Below, one piece after another: positions 12,501 through 24,380 of a stretch of DNA of 64,000 bases. Origin of the DNA: Typha latifolia (Eukaryota > Streptophyta > Magnoliopsida > Poales > Typhaceae); contig CM034106.1 in NCBI GenBank assembly GCA_019914945.1, forward strand, positions 11,222,501 to 11,286,500. Reading direction: 5' to 3'. The notes beneath the pieces are model-generated. The model saw nothing but the letters and a program-made list of their open reading frames with translations. It ran no database searches and was not told where the DNA came from. How positions within the stretch are numbered: the stretch's first letter is position 1; the number at the start of each line of letters is the position of its first letter. A program made the position numbers and the translations under genes.

Positions 12501-15500
12501 AGCTCATTTCCTTAAACCTCATTAAACTATATAATATATATAGCCAAATCCAAGTTCAAATGAATCCTTCCAGATAGGTAATTCATGCCATCAGGATTCA
12601 GGGTAATCTATATTAAAAGCTAAAACTTGTAGGATTGAGTTGCTAAAAAAATACTGTATGTATATATTCAAACTTTTGAAATTGCTTGAGGTTTTTCCAA
12701 AGAATTGACTTACCTTTTGTTCTCACCTTAAAAACTTCATCACTCATCAAAAAATAACCTACAGAATCAGACCTCATCTTGGATAATGTTCAATTAGTAC
12801 ATCCAACTTGACGCAAACAGGTTGAAAGAGATGTTAGACCAAAATAATCTCTTCTATTAGTCTATTGTCAATCGTATCCAAAGATAGACAGTAATACTGA
12901 TACATAAAAAATGGTATTATTATAAATACTATAAGGTAAGTAGGATCAGAATGATTGACAAATATTACGTGTTCATTATAGTGGTACCACTTGACACACA
13001 TCAAATTTTGTTCTACCTTCTTGATAAACATAGACCAGGTTTTCTATTAAAAATTAAAATGGTAATATACAAGACAAACATGATTGAGAACATGTAACAA
13101 CAAAAATGTCAACAGTAATAGCTGGGGGAAAAGCCAAGGAATATATAATGTATCTTGCATACAATTAGGAAAAAAATTAGAAAAACTAATGACAGGTGTA
13201 CATAACAACAGACAAATATAACTTCACAGATAACAAGCAGAAAATTTATGACTTTATGCAACTTACATGATGAAATATATAGCATAAAGCTTCAGGAAGA
13301 AATCGAATATTGGCAGCTTCCCCCCAAATCAGAAAATATAAGCAAAGATACATCAGCTTCTTCTCTTTGCTCAGTGAATCCATACTGCATATGAAACAAT
13401 GGAATTTCTCAACAAAAAAAAATTCTTATGGGAATAATAGATTCAAATTGGAAAACATGCATTTAGATCACGGAAACAAAGGTATACTTATTCCAAACTG
13501 GCCGAAGTGGCAAGTAGTTGCACCACTTTATATAGTTGTCAAGAGACTTCATGAATACAATAAGCACAGCGCCCTCATCGATTTTCTGCAAGGAAATGAA
13601 TTTGAAGACAGCCTGAATTCATAATATTTGGAAGTTTGAATGGGAAAAAGAAAGTTGCTTTATAGTCAAGAGATAATTGCACAAATATAGAACAAGTTTC
13701 TTCGCACGGAACTTGGTTTGGCACAAACACAGTCCAAACCAAATATTTACATGTAACCTGTTTTAGAATCCAATCAATTTAATCAAATTCTGCATGCATG
13801 AGAAGACTGCAAAGGAAGCATCAATAATGATAAGTCCTTCAAAAGAAAAAAGTATGAGACAGTAGCTTTAATATTACAACAATTTCGATATAAAAGCCTG
13901 GCATTTTGGTACTCTCTTCAAAATAAAAACTTAGGCAGCAGTCATTAGCATCGGGAAAGAAGTGCATACCATGATGGCCTAGAATGTTGCGTACATCAAT
14001 ACCCACTCACATGAGCAGTGAAAGTGAAACATAAAGGCTCTCACATACCACTACAATCACAAACCTATTTTCAAATTCAAACCATGTCCATGAAACTTAA
14101 ACGGCCTAGTCCTCGAATTCATGGTTTGAGATCTCCCTCAACTTCACCTCTTACATCATTTTAGCATTCAAAGTGCAAACAAAACTTACTGAAGAGAGAG
14201 CATAAACATAAACCTATTATATACTCTCATGTGAATTCAATGGGCAAAACAAACAAATAAGAGCACATACCGGTTCACTGCCTAAAACACTTCCAAGTCG
14301 AGACTGTTCATTTGCAAGAAGGTGAACTACATGTTCACGTTGGTTACCCACATTATCATTCTGTCAAAGAAGAGAAAAGGTGAGACTGTATTAGGATCTG
14401 CTTCCATAAGGGCACAATGCCTTAACATTAAAGGGGCATGCAATAAGAAGATAAAAATTCATACAATGAGCAAGAAGAATATACCCAAAATAAAAGGCAG
14501 TCAAGGCATACCAAGCTAGAAGATATTATTGAACTGAAGAAGAAATCGCAGAATAACCACTAATTTTCAGAACTGATTACTGAAGTTCAGATAAAAGGAT
14601 GTAGAAAACAGTACTGCAGATACCAATTCAACAAATCATCTAAGCAGATGAAGTTACAAAGAATTTAGTAAAAAAGTGACCTGCAAAACTTTATGATTGC
14701 CAAATGTAGAGATAGTACAAAATAGTGATCAGGTCATTAGCAAACACTACAACGAACATTTTCCTACTTCTAAGTTCCAATAATAGTTTAATTTAAAATC
14801 TAAAAAATTAGATGATGCAAACACAGATAAAATCATTATCTAGAAAAAGGTTTTGAATTGTAATAAAAAAAACTGGGATAATAACATAACTATTGACGAC
14901 ATCATCAGGAATTCTGCATTAAAAATCGCTGCTTCTTTTGGAAGGATAGCAAAAAAAAAGTGAAACTACAAATCCAATACAACTTAAAAGAAGTAGAAAG
15001 GGAACTCCAGGAGAATTCTGTTCTAAAACATCAGGTGTTCAAACTTTAAAGGCACCAGGCAGTAACATAGATGTACTTTCTAACCAATTTCATTTTTCTC
15101 TAGAGTTCATACCAATATAAAAGACATGAACATGAGATTAAAAGACAACATTATCAAGATAATCAACCTTTAGCCTTGAGTAGAATAAGTGGATTAAATT
15201 AAAAAATTTAATGATACAAATGAGCAGCATCCTTGATCACTAAATTTCTCTAGTTCTCCTCACTAATTCTAATTAGCTTTGTTGGCCTTTGAATTGTTTT
15301 AGAAGATGAAAAAACTGAGCTACAAACCTGGAAACCAAATACATAATGCAAAAAATCCAGCATATCAGCATTCCTGGTGGTGGGGATAGAAAAGGTACTA
15401 GGCAGCTTTGGGAGATCCCTAAAGTACTGCAAGGCTGATACAGCTGCTCTCACCTGAGATTATTGAAGACTTAGGGTGGCAGGAAGTTAATTCATTAAAA

Positions 15501-18500
15501 AGATGGATTCCTGATAATCGAAATTGGTGATTACCTCTGAGAAAGAACCAATGGCATTCGTTAAAGATGGCGCATCCAATGGAATAATGTTATAAGCTAC
15601 TGTATCCTCTGTCATTGCTGCATCATTTTCCATAACCCGTTTCATCTAAAAAAGGCCAATAGAACAAATTAATTGCCAGGCCACATAAGGTCAAATGTTT
15701 GGCATAAAACAGCCACAAATATTTATATACAAAACTAGCAAGGAAAAGAAATTTCTTTTCAGAAGTTATCTAATACTCTGCGACCAAGTTGTTAACAAAT
15801 GTCGCAACAATAAAATAACAAGTATCTCATCTAGTTTGGGGGAGGGGATAGGGGCAAACCTCCTCAGAGATCAACTTTTCTGCATCATCAGGGGATAACT
15901 CTCTGGTAAGCTCCTCTACTACCGTTCCCAGTACCTTCAAAGTTGCAAATATTTTCTTTCTCTTTACAGTTTTACGTTCCAACCTGTTAACCAGATAAAT
16001 GATTAAATACTAGTCAAACCAACAAACTGACTTATAAATGCCCTACTGAATCCATGCACTACAGAAATGTGAATATGAGATAATCTATATAAAGAATAGA
16101 CCTCTATCACATTGAAAGCACAAAAACTAACGAGAATATCAGAAGGAAGATCATCAATCCTAGAGAACCTAATCTAAAAATTTCAGAATATCGTAAGATT
16201 AGTGGGTTGCAACGTTGCATCCAGAGGCTCCATAAATCAACTGCAATAGCTGAAAATGCAGTTTCATTTTAAACCACTACACAATACGGTTGGCACCTCA
16301 ATAGGACCTAATAGGACAGCTTTAGGCAAAAATACTGGTTTCTATATACATGAGCTGTAGAAAAAACAAACAAAAAGATGCTGATAGCAACTTGAAAGTA
16401 AAGGTAATAGCATTACGGACGGTCATTGAGAAAAGAACAGATATAGCACCCTGTCAAGCTGTTGCATAGAGTGAATGGAAGATGACTTGCATACTTAATA
16501 TTGGTCAGAGATAGAACCAAAAGAAGAGAAGCTGAATTGAAATAGAAAAGATTGCTTCAAAATATTTTTCATCAAGAAGCTAGCACCAAGTACCACATAC
16601 AGGAATCATAAAGTGATAACAAGCAGTAAAGAGAAATAACTTTGTACATCTATATATTAATGCTAATCCAAGTTTGCAAATTGTATCAAGTTCTACATAA
16701 CGATCTCAAATCTGTCGACCAGCATGGTCTAACTGCTTTATCTATATTCTATCCAACACATGATAAAATATCATGCTAACATAATAGAGTTGCAAAAATA
16801 CAGTAGTTCACATGTTAGTAGAATACTTGCTTCAATTTTTTACTTAATAAGTGCAATTTGAAACTAGAAAATAAAGTATGTTACAGAACTTAGAATGACA
16901 CTAGGATAGAAAAGATGTTCAGATTCTTTTCCAATTTATCTCTTTCTAATCATGTATAGAAGTAGATGATGAGTTTACATGATAATGCATAAAGAAGTGA
17001 TTTTCAGGATATGTAAGTTCCATGATTTATGGGTGCAATAGGTAGATGAATCCAGACTAGTTATGTCAACTAAAAGCTGAAAGAAACAAAACACATACTC
17101 TCCAAGATTGGCACTGAAAGCACCAGATTCCCTCAACCTCATTTCATCTTCACGTAACTCATCAACTTTATTCTTTTCCCTATACAACTTGTAAAATTCT
17201 TGCAGGCGAGCAATATCCTGGCTGCGATCAATACTTCCACCTTCCCGTTTGGCAAGTTTTTGCTGAAGAATTGTTCAAAGGAAGAAAAAAATAAAATGAT
17301 AAGAACAATGCTTAAATAATTGTCATCAATCACGAAGAATCTAATTAAAAAGGTTTACAGTCATAATTGGATAGCTCAAAATCCTTAAGACATTTTATCG
17401 GAGACCGGATACTCTAGTATTTTATTATATAGTTTTATCCTATATACTGATGGTTACACCATACATTATTAAGGACCATGAGTCAAGAAAATAAAGTTTA
17501 TAAAAGAGTTGTACCCTTAGTATTGACATTAAACCAGTCTTGAACTGTAGCACCCCTCTGCCTTCGCTATTAGGATCCAAATTTTGGGCCAGTGAGTATG
17601 CATGCTCACATACTGCAACATGGAAGTACAACAATAAGCACATAAGATGGAAATTAATAGAAAAGGGGGAAAAAGAACACCAAAGTCAAAGATGTTAGTT
17701 TAGCTAATATATAGAGTTGTACACAAGTTAATTCTACTTCTTTTGAACTACGATTGGAAGATCAAACAAAATTGAAAGAAGCTAAAAAGATTCAATATAA
17801 GTAGCTAAAATATTTCGCTCACTTTTTCATAAGATGTACAAAGCCTTCCATTTACACTAACAAATATGCCCTGCATTCATTCATGCTAAGATTGAGGTCT
17901 GAGCAATTACAGGATAAGACCTAGCAAACCCTACTATTTCTCATCCAGAAACAATTACTTCCAATGGAGCCTACTGAGACATCACAACCATATTTTTTAG
18001 GAAATGGAAGTGTATTTTTATCTGCCAAATGAATCAGAAAATAAATAAATGATTCAAATTTCAAAATATTATTTGGTTTAAACTGATCTCCTTTAAGTTT
18101 AGAAATTTCATTGTTCAACCTCAGATCATCTCAATTCTGCAGTGATTGACCAGAAATTCTGTTGCATCTTTCTCACTGGTTTTACCAAAATTTATACTAA
18201 GCTCTCACTTTCTAAGACTCTGAGCACTCCTGGAGTCTGCAACTCATTACAAAGGCTCGTTAACTACCAAATTACGAAAAGAAAGAAAAGGAAGAACCAG
18301 GACTTCTTTTTCTTCTCTGTTTCAACTACAATGTTTTTCACAAAATAAAGCATAAAACAGTAACTTATTATGATCTACATACACAGACCCAAGGAAACAG
18401 TAAATAACAAGTGCCGGACAATAAAACAAATAAGGGAATCACGACCAAATTGTAAGATCTGTCTCAAATCTAGCAAATTTATCATTAGTTACCTCCATTA

Positions 18501-18864
18501 GAAGTCTCGCGAAATAAAGGGAAGGACACAATTAAGTTTTAGGTGAATAAGACATCAGTCATACCAAAAGAACTGACCGTAACTCTACACTAATCTTTTA
18601 ACAGGCTGTCACGAATAGATTTAACAATAACTAATTCCAAGAGAAAAGATGGACGAACTTACGGATTCTGGAGATACTGGGATCCTCTTTCTGGATCTCA
18701 TCGGCAGCTCGTAGTATCTCCTCGATGTGCATGTTGTTTCCCAAAGAAGAGGGGACAATGCCGGCAATGCCAGTGTCGGGCTGCCCATGGAGCCCGACGC
18801 CCACCCGCTGGCTCCGTAGAGCCGCACGCACTAGCCGCTCCCAATTCACCTCAGCTCTCGACAT
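658..18864 (-). CDS. CALS9: Callose synthase 9 (GSL10)-type, 5' part only (runs off left edge)
   Basis: Callose synthases are large plasma-membrane glucosyltransferases that make 1,3-beta-glucan from UDP-glucose at cell plates, plasmodesmata and pollen walls. The first 23 exons are visible and encode residues 1-795; family members have about 1900, so the cytosolic catalytic domain and C-terminal membrane block lie outside the window. The protein begins MSRAEVNWERLV, the CalS9/GSL10 N-terminus. The ATG at 18864-18862 is chosen because it aligns with that family start; the codons upstream in frame begin only with TTG. Exon phases are consistent throughout. One donor is GA instead of GT (after 4988). 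Introns reach 2.0 kb and hold a hAT-like relic, an inverted-repeat element and a decayed coding fragment. The next exon (expected after the RRQLRSSSQ end at 658) was not found in 1-657. The subfamily call is from remembered homologues; the family call is secure. Confidence 0.93.
2656..3295. mobile_element. hAT-like non-autonomous DNA transposon relic
   Basis: Within CALS9 intron 20 (1515-3444), the segment begins AGGGGTGTGTAATCAAGCGAGC and ends, read in reverse complement, TGGGGTTGTCAAGATAATCG, an imperfect terminal inverted repeat. Between them are many copies of AAGCTT/GAGCTC-like words (TCAAGCTTAAGCTTGATTAG, ATGATCAAGCTCCGCTC). Such GAGC-rich ends with AGGGGTGT starts are typical of plant hAT-type miniature elements. 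No transposase frame and no clear 8-bp target duplication was found, so the class is tentative. Confidence 0.5.
4305..4943. mobile_element. Inverted-repeat (MITE/foldback) element in CALS9 intron 18
   Basis: The left end reads ATACATTTTACCCTCCTATC with GGCCTAAATACAATTCACC following. The reverse complement of the right end reads TATATTTTACCCCCATATGG with AGTCTAAATTTATTTTACC following, giving about 50 bp of imperfect terminal inverted repeat. Internally a unit of about 190 bp, starting CATTTGTGTCACTTTA, occurs twice in tandem (from about 4360 and 4540). No coding capacity. It fills nearly all of the 724-bp intron whose donor is GA. Confidence 0.65.
10460..10729 (-). pseudogene. Decayed protein-coding fragment in CALS9 intron 10
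   Basis: On the minus strand 90 codons read like real protein, interrupted by one TAA: SGQSMLGIWEVQEAVAAFLD, then CYRINSVRASAKGRTLLFEF, stop, TEIERHNSLVPEPGKSVPIY and EIPDSKTIKTKSYVGPLDKW. The stretch is GC-richer than the surrounding intron. A further coding-looking piece (ELSPPVASRARRCKFKSIVQ) lies upstream in another frame near 10770-10860. I do not recognise the parent protein. Most likely it is a gene fragment carried in by a transposon or retroposition, now dead. Confidence 0.5.
11438..11470. repeat. 9-bp tandem repeat (TATACTATG)n
   Basis: Three perfect copies of TATACTATG followed by TATATAA, next to a CT-rich stretch, inside CALS9 intron 10. Confidence 0.8.
11613..18864 (-). CDS. 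CALS9: CALS9 exons 1-10: Vta1-like and FKS1_dom1 cytosolic N-terminal half
   Basis: Exons, in transcription order: 18663-18864, 17515-17612, 17099-17262, 15860-15983, 15535-15645, 15328-15453, 14271-14360, 13488-13585, 13267-13384, 11613-11738. They encode residues 1-419. Recognisable blocks are CEHAYSLAQNLDPNSEGRGV (exons 1/2), NIIPLDAP (exon 5), TRNADMLDFLHYVFGFQ (exon 6), GNQREHVVHLLANEQSR (exon 7) and [18 protein letters not shown] (exon 9). The first blocks correspond to the Vta1-like region and the last to the FKS1_dom1 domain of plant callose synthases. Lengths 202, 98, 164, 124, 111, 126, 90, 98, 118 and 126 nt chain without a frame break. Introns at 15984-17098, 11739-13266 and 17613-18662 contain no other gene that I can recognise. 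Confidence 0.92.
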
Positions 18865-18897
18865 CCTCTCCGTCAAGAGCAGCGAACTCAAAACCTA

Positions 18898-19095
18898 CTG
18901 AGAAACCTGGAATCGAAGTCCAAAACCGCAAACCCTAGCACCAATTCTCAAAAAGGCAAGACGAATAAGCGGAAATAACGGAATCCGAAGCACCAATTCT
19001 CCCGATCCAACCTAAGGATCGGACACAGGAGCTAGTCTCGGAAGAAAAATGAGATCGAGACCAATATAGAAACCTTAAGAGGAACACCGAGTTAC
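18898..19095 (-). other. CALS9: Probable 5'-UTR intron of CALS9
   Basis: On the minus strand a good donor (CTCGAG followed by GTAACTC, G at 19095) and an acceptor (TTTCTCAG, ending at 18898) bracket 198 bases just upstream of the start codon at 18864. A leader intron is common in plant genes of this kind. This is inference from splice signals only; no transcript evidence is available here. Upstream, 19096-20101 is the presumed promoter of CALS9 and 3' flank of the PP2C gene, about 1 kb with nothing else recognisable. Confidence 0.4.
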
Positions 19096-20101
19096 CTCGA
19101 GAACGAGATGCAGTTCGAAGAAACCATCAAAGGAAAAGCAGATCGAGAAGAAATAAAGGAAGCGATCAAGGTGACGAGGTGATCCAGAGAAAGGAACGAG
19201 AATTAGATTGAGACAAAAGGAAATGCGAAGTGTTTCCCGCTCGCTGTCGGTTTCCTTCGAGCCGTAGCCGATGGATTTGGAAAGGGGATACGGGGAAAGG
19301 GAAGGGGAGGAAGAAATGAATTGGACTACGCTTAGGTTGGGCCGGGCTTTGTTAGGGATATCTAAAATGTTAGGGTAAAAGAGGAAAGATAGGTAAAGTA
19401 TAAAATGTTTGGGATATCTGGGCCTTTTATAAAGCCTCGGGATTCAGCGGTTGCGGAATCTTGAAGCGTAGTCTGGGTTTTCGCGTCAGATGCGCGGTCC
19501 CTATGAAAGCGGACCGGCGCACCCATAATCGTGTTCTGACACAAAAATGTTAATATTTTCCTCCGAAATAATGAGAACTGTGAACCAGCCAATAGGAACA
19601 GAGAAATTTTAACAATATAAAAGGTGGCAGATCAATAATGGGGTACATGTTTAAGCACAGGGAATATGTGAGCGGTGGTCTACTCGAAAGTTATCAGTAA
19701 AGGAGAAAGGTGCCGAGAGATTTATGTTTTTAAAAGAGTAAAGCTGAAGTTAAATGCTTGTACTAAAACTCTCCGGCGCCGGCGAAGAAATGGAGCTCTG
19801 AAGTACTCCGAGCTCATAGCCATTTTACGTAGCGGCATTTGATCAAGTAATCAAGCCCCTTATTTATGAAGCACAAGAAGCATGAGCAATTGCGGCGGGT
19901 CAACAAAGAACCTCAATAGGCAGTATACAGGAAGTAGGTATCCCCTTGGTCATCCCAAAGTAAGAACGGAAGGCAAATTGAAGTCACCCAGAAAGACAAA
20001 CTCTACAGTCAGCTGCACTGATAGGCAGGAATTGGAGATGCGTGGATTAATGTACATACGATACAAGATTGAGAGGCCTCAGTCACTGAGCTATAATAAT
20101 A

Positions 20102-23100
20102 TCACTTCAACTTAATGCCAGCCAGCGTTGAAATTTCTGAAGGCGCAATTGCATCAATAAACCCACGAACCGATTGCTCCGGTAGAGGTACGTTACTTTC
20201 CCATGATAACTCGTGATCAATGTAGATGACAACAACCGTGATGTCATCGTGGTCGCAAGTGTGCTGCTCTACCTTTGGCATTGCCTTGGTAGAAGTATAA
20301 AAAGTACCTGCCTTTCGAACGGCTAACCGAATTGCCGTGCTGACCAGTCTCTTAGCTATTCCCTGTAAAATAGATGGGGTGAGAAAACGATCGAGAAGAG
20401 GGAGTCTGCAAAGTCGCATCATCCATACAAACCGCTCTCGGGTGATTTTGCACGATGTCCACCGCTGCTTGGTTTGTCAGGTGCTCCCACAATCCATGAG
20501 ATGCGAATATCAAGAATCTATCTTGTGGAGAAAGTGCTCGTCTATATATGGATGGCTCCGCTGACAGGACTGGCCGGCGAAGAGCTTCGGAGAGGAAGTA
20601 GCGAGACACACGTGGATGGTTCGAGAATTCGCGCTTCTTTAAGTATGCATCACCTATAGATCTTGATACCTAGGAACACGGGACACATAGCAACTAACAT
20701 AAACAAAGAGAAAATAAAAAAAAAATTCCAGAAGATCTAGAAATATAATACAGCTATAGAAAATATATGGTCTGTCTTACCTGTTGGTTCTGAGATTGAT
20801 TCATGTCTATTTTTCAATTGTAAATCTGTCAGGTGACATACAAAGTTATCTTCAATTCGAATATATCATTTTTTTCCTATCTGAAGTCTGACACCCTGCT
20901 CTATCTGCTCATTTACCCTCTAATTTCTTCAGGACATAGAACCTCCTCCCTATATATACGCCAAGTAATAGTGTATTTTGCCTCCAGCCCAGAAACAATT
21001 TGTCGACTTTGGCTCCCATCAAATTTCATATTGTTACAATGTTTATGATATCGAATCAGTAATGCTTGCTCAATGACCTTTTCCATCATATAAGTACTTA
21101 TTTGCAATCAAACTTATGAAACGAGTAAAAACACTGCGAATAAGAATTAAGAAACATCAGAGATTAGGAGAGTAACCTTGATGGTGCCTTTGATTAGCCA
21201 TTTCCCGTGAACACAAGACACAATATCTCTATCATCAGGATGATGGGATTTAAGTTCTTTTCTCACTTCCTCCTCTCTTGCATTATGATCCCTTGTTAGT
21301 TGCTGAGAAATGATTCCCCGATACCTGTCAGCACAACCAATAACAGTCCGAGAATCTCCTAGGTTGGCCACATATAATGTTCCTCTCCATACAACTCCGA
21401 CCAAACAACAAGAACCAGTTGTAATTATTGGAGGGTTTGTCTGATGGGCTTTCTCCACGTGTGCTAGAAAGCCAGCCTCAGTTGCAGCAAATGCACTGTT
21501 AAGAGTGTCCTCGGAAATGGTTCGACTTTCTCGAGCAAGCCCTGTGGAATTAGAAAGAGACGGTTAGAAATGTAAGACTGCAGATCACTGTTAACATATT
21601 ATTAACTCAGAAATTACTCTAAAAGTTTAATACTACTAGATGATGGTGCTTTATACTTTATATTCCAACACATATGATGCATTTGACAAATATAAAAAAT
21701 GGCATAAATTACTTGCTCCAGCCCAATAAATTACTGCTCTAAAACCTCTCCTATCAAAAAGTCTGCAATCTGTTCAGATCATGTGGAAAATCATCTATTT
21801 CAGACTGCATCTCATCTATCAATGATGAGTGGATGTACAAATATGATGTCCCCGAACAGAGAACCTCTGCTATCAAAAAGTCTGCATTTCCAATTCATCG
21901 CCAAGGGAAAAGAGAAGCCTGCAGTTCGGCACTCAGTTCTGGTCATGTGAACTTTGCAACAAACATCCAATGAACACACTTCGCTATATTTATTCCCCTA
22001 AAGGGCAACTACAAAACACTATTCTGTCAAAAGATATGGCTCCAAAGCTGCAATGACCATCATTCTAGCTTTTTCTGTGAACCAAACAGAGATAACCTTC
22101 TACAAGAAGCTGCACTGGCCAAAGGAAAGTAAGTACTTTCGAAAGATTGGATTGCTGAAATAACTATTGCAGGTCTTAGTACACAATTAATTCGATCTGG
22201 GCACTGGTATCACGGAAAACTCCTAAGATGGATGTTTTTTCCATATAGATACAACCGTAGAATCAAGTAATAATGAGCATACAATTTCTTATACCATGAG
22301 TATAATTGTCTAGCAGAAAATAGAGGTCAGTGTTTGATGCTCTGTTTCTAGAATAATAATGGTATAATTATGTCCGCAGAAATATGTTCCTTATATAATA
22401 GTTACAGCATGATTAAAAGACATGATTCTTGAAATAAAACCAACAGTGGTTGAGTAAAAGAACTACTGCCAGTTCTGCCAACAATGATTAGCGAGCACAG
22501 AAGGAATTTTTCATCGACAGGAACGCGTCTCCTCTATAAACTTCCAGAAAACAATTTATCATCTAAACTTTTGGCACTCGTAATACAGTCCTTGGTTATG
22601 AATTCTTCCAACCACGAACAATAAGCAGAACTAGAAATTTTTTAAATAAGAATATCAGAATTCGAAAGAGCATCACCAAGTAGCAGGATAAGTAGAGCTA
22701 GTATTTTGATTTATATATATTTTTTCTATCAAGAACCTTTGAATTGGAAAGAATATTACCAAGAACAAGAGAATTACCGACGATCAAGTATCAGGGTAAC
22801 CAAACAATAAAAAAAAACTCTAAAAGAACCTCGGGATTCTAAGCAAAACAAAACCACTTACACACGAAGTTGAGGAAGAGGTGTTGGGAGACGAAGCGGG
22901 CGGCATCGGGCCCAAGGTGGCCATCGTAGACCCCGACAAAGGTGATATCTCGCCCGATCTCGACCTGGCTAAAATCCTGAAGGTTCCGATTCGCCTGCGA
23001 GACCGCTAAGGAGAACTCCCCTGACGCGTGCCGCCCAATGTCGTACGACCATACGTCGTAGTCGTCCTCATCTATGCTCGTAGTCGTACATCCGCTGCTT

Positions 23101-23165
23101 ATTTGGGATGAGCCCCCAAACATGGACGCAATCCTTGGACACCAGGACAAGAAGAGATCCTTCAT
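20102..23165 (-). CDS. Protein phosphatase 2C, plant clade D type, with altered metal-site residues
   Basis: PP2Cs are metal-dependent Ser/Thr phosphatases; plant clade D members act on plasma-membrane H+-ATPase and are inhibited by SAUR proteins. Exons 22862-23165, 21177-21541, 20433-20669 and 20102-20362 join in frame to 388 aa, normal for clade D. Clade D features seen: [46 protein letters not shown] and [12 protein letters not shown]. Three signature positions are unusual: motif 1 reads LQD (Gln63) where ED is expected, DGHGG reads DGHLG, and ASDGLW reads ASHGLW (His281, codon 20498-20496). The first and third replace acidic metal ligands (Glu37 and Asp239 of human PP2C-alpha), each explicable by one G-to-C change. 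The metal ligands Asp64, Asp81 and Asp341 remain. The start ATG at 23165 is chosen because the open frame upstream begins with TTG, not ATG. It may be a weakly active or inactive phosphatase; substrate unknown. Confidence 0.93.
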
Positions 23166-23337
23166 TTGCTCCGAGAGAAGCCCCAGGAAAGCCGTTGTAG
23201 TCTCCAAGAACACAGCGAAGGAGCTCAATATGCCACAAAGGGAGGAAGATCTCCAATAAATTAGGTTTGTTCGCTAATCCGAAGAAGATGAAGAGTAAAA
23301 TGTAGGTTTTGAGGTTTCGATCGATCAAGACGCGCAA

Positions 23338-23425
23338 GAAAGAGAGAGAGGGAGAGAGGCGCGCGCGCGAGAAACGATCGAAAGCAAAAGCGTAGGTGGA
23401 AAGGTCGAGGGGTTTAAATAGCTGA
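23338..23425 (-). promoter_or_regulatory. Candidate core promoter of the PP2C gene
   Basis: A TATA-like element, CTATTTAAACC on the minus strand (23421-23411), lies about 250 bases upstream of the PP2C start codon. A GA/GC-rich simple repeat (23341-23371) follows it, where the 5' leader would be. Purine/pyrimidine-rich leaders are common in plant genes. The TATA assignment rests on motif and position only. Confidence 0.35.
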
Positions 23426-23499
23426 GGTATCATGGAAATGCTACTGAGATGGATTATATTTACGATATTACCATCGGCGTGCGAAATAACTCCAAAGGG

Positions 23500-24380
23500 T
23501 AGCCGATCATCTGCGGCCAAGGTTGCAGGAATTTACTGCAGTTTCATACCCGGCACTGTTTGCTTAGCTGACAAGCCAATTATTTAAAAAAAAAACTATT
23601 TTCACTTCTAACTGCCGGATATGTGGCCGTCATTTAAGCGACTCTTTCCGGACTACTGTAATATTCACCTTAGCATTTGGTAATATTAAGATTGAACGCT
23701 TGAAATTGAGTGTGTTCATTTGAAATGCTCATTATGTTTGTGCGATGAAGTTGGCAAATGCTTGGACCACAGATAAAAAAAAAATCTTCATGGGAAACAT
23801 TCCTGCTGTGAATATGGAAAGAGGAAGCTCTCCTCATGAAGCATAATGTTTCAGTTTCAGCAAGTTCTTGTTTTCACCAGTTCGCTCTTTCACTCTTCTT
23901 TGGCCTTGAATTTTAGGTGCAGCCTTATCAGGGTTTAGGGCTGCATATAAGATTAAGACTGCTTAAATGCGCTCAATTCATTTTAATGCAACCACAGATG
24001 ATAAACAACCACATCTATACTTCTTTCGTGCTGTTTGCTACCAGTTATATCTGGCACCATTAATTATTGTATAATATTTATTTCACTGTAATTGTTGAAG
24101 CACTGACCTTAATTAGAACCAAATCATAATCTTTTCTTTCTCCGAGCGGTCATAAGGTTGCCATGCAAAAGTGGGATCTAATAAATTTAACTAGGCCAAG
24201 CTTACTTTTTTTTTCGCAAAAAATAAAAAGAAATTTCCGACGAAGAACAGTTGCATAGAAGAAGATGATAATTATACTTTCTAACACACTTAAACACTGA
24301 ATTCCTCTCTCAAGAGAAAAACATATATTTAAAATGGTCAAGGTTGAGCATTTTGAATGTCCTCTAGCAAGGAAATTAGC
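23500..24380. other. Spacer between PP2C promoter and the 3' end of CALS3
   Basis: About 0.9 kb of AT-rich DNA between the upstream side of the PP2C gene and the CALS3 stop codon (24383-24381). It should contain the CALS3 3' UTR at its right end, immediately left of 24381. No open frame, RNA gene or clear repeat is recognised in it. Confidence 0.5.

Noticed and set aside
18865..18891. Upstream start for CALS9 at 18891
   Set aside because: The codon is TTG. The family start MSRAE is encoded by the ATG at 18864.
22839..23228. A longer PP2C N-terminus beginning at 23228
   Set aside because: The codon there is TTG, not ATG; the first in-frame ATG is at 23165. The 3' end of that frame also reads past the donor at 22861 into the intron.
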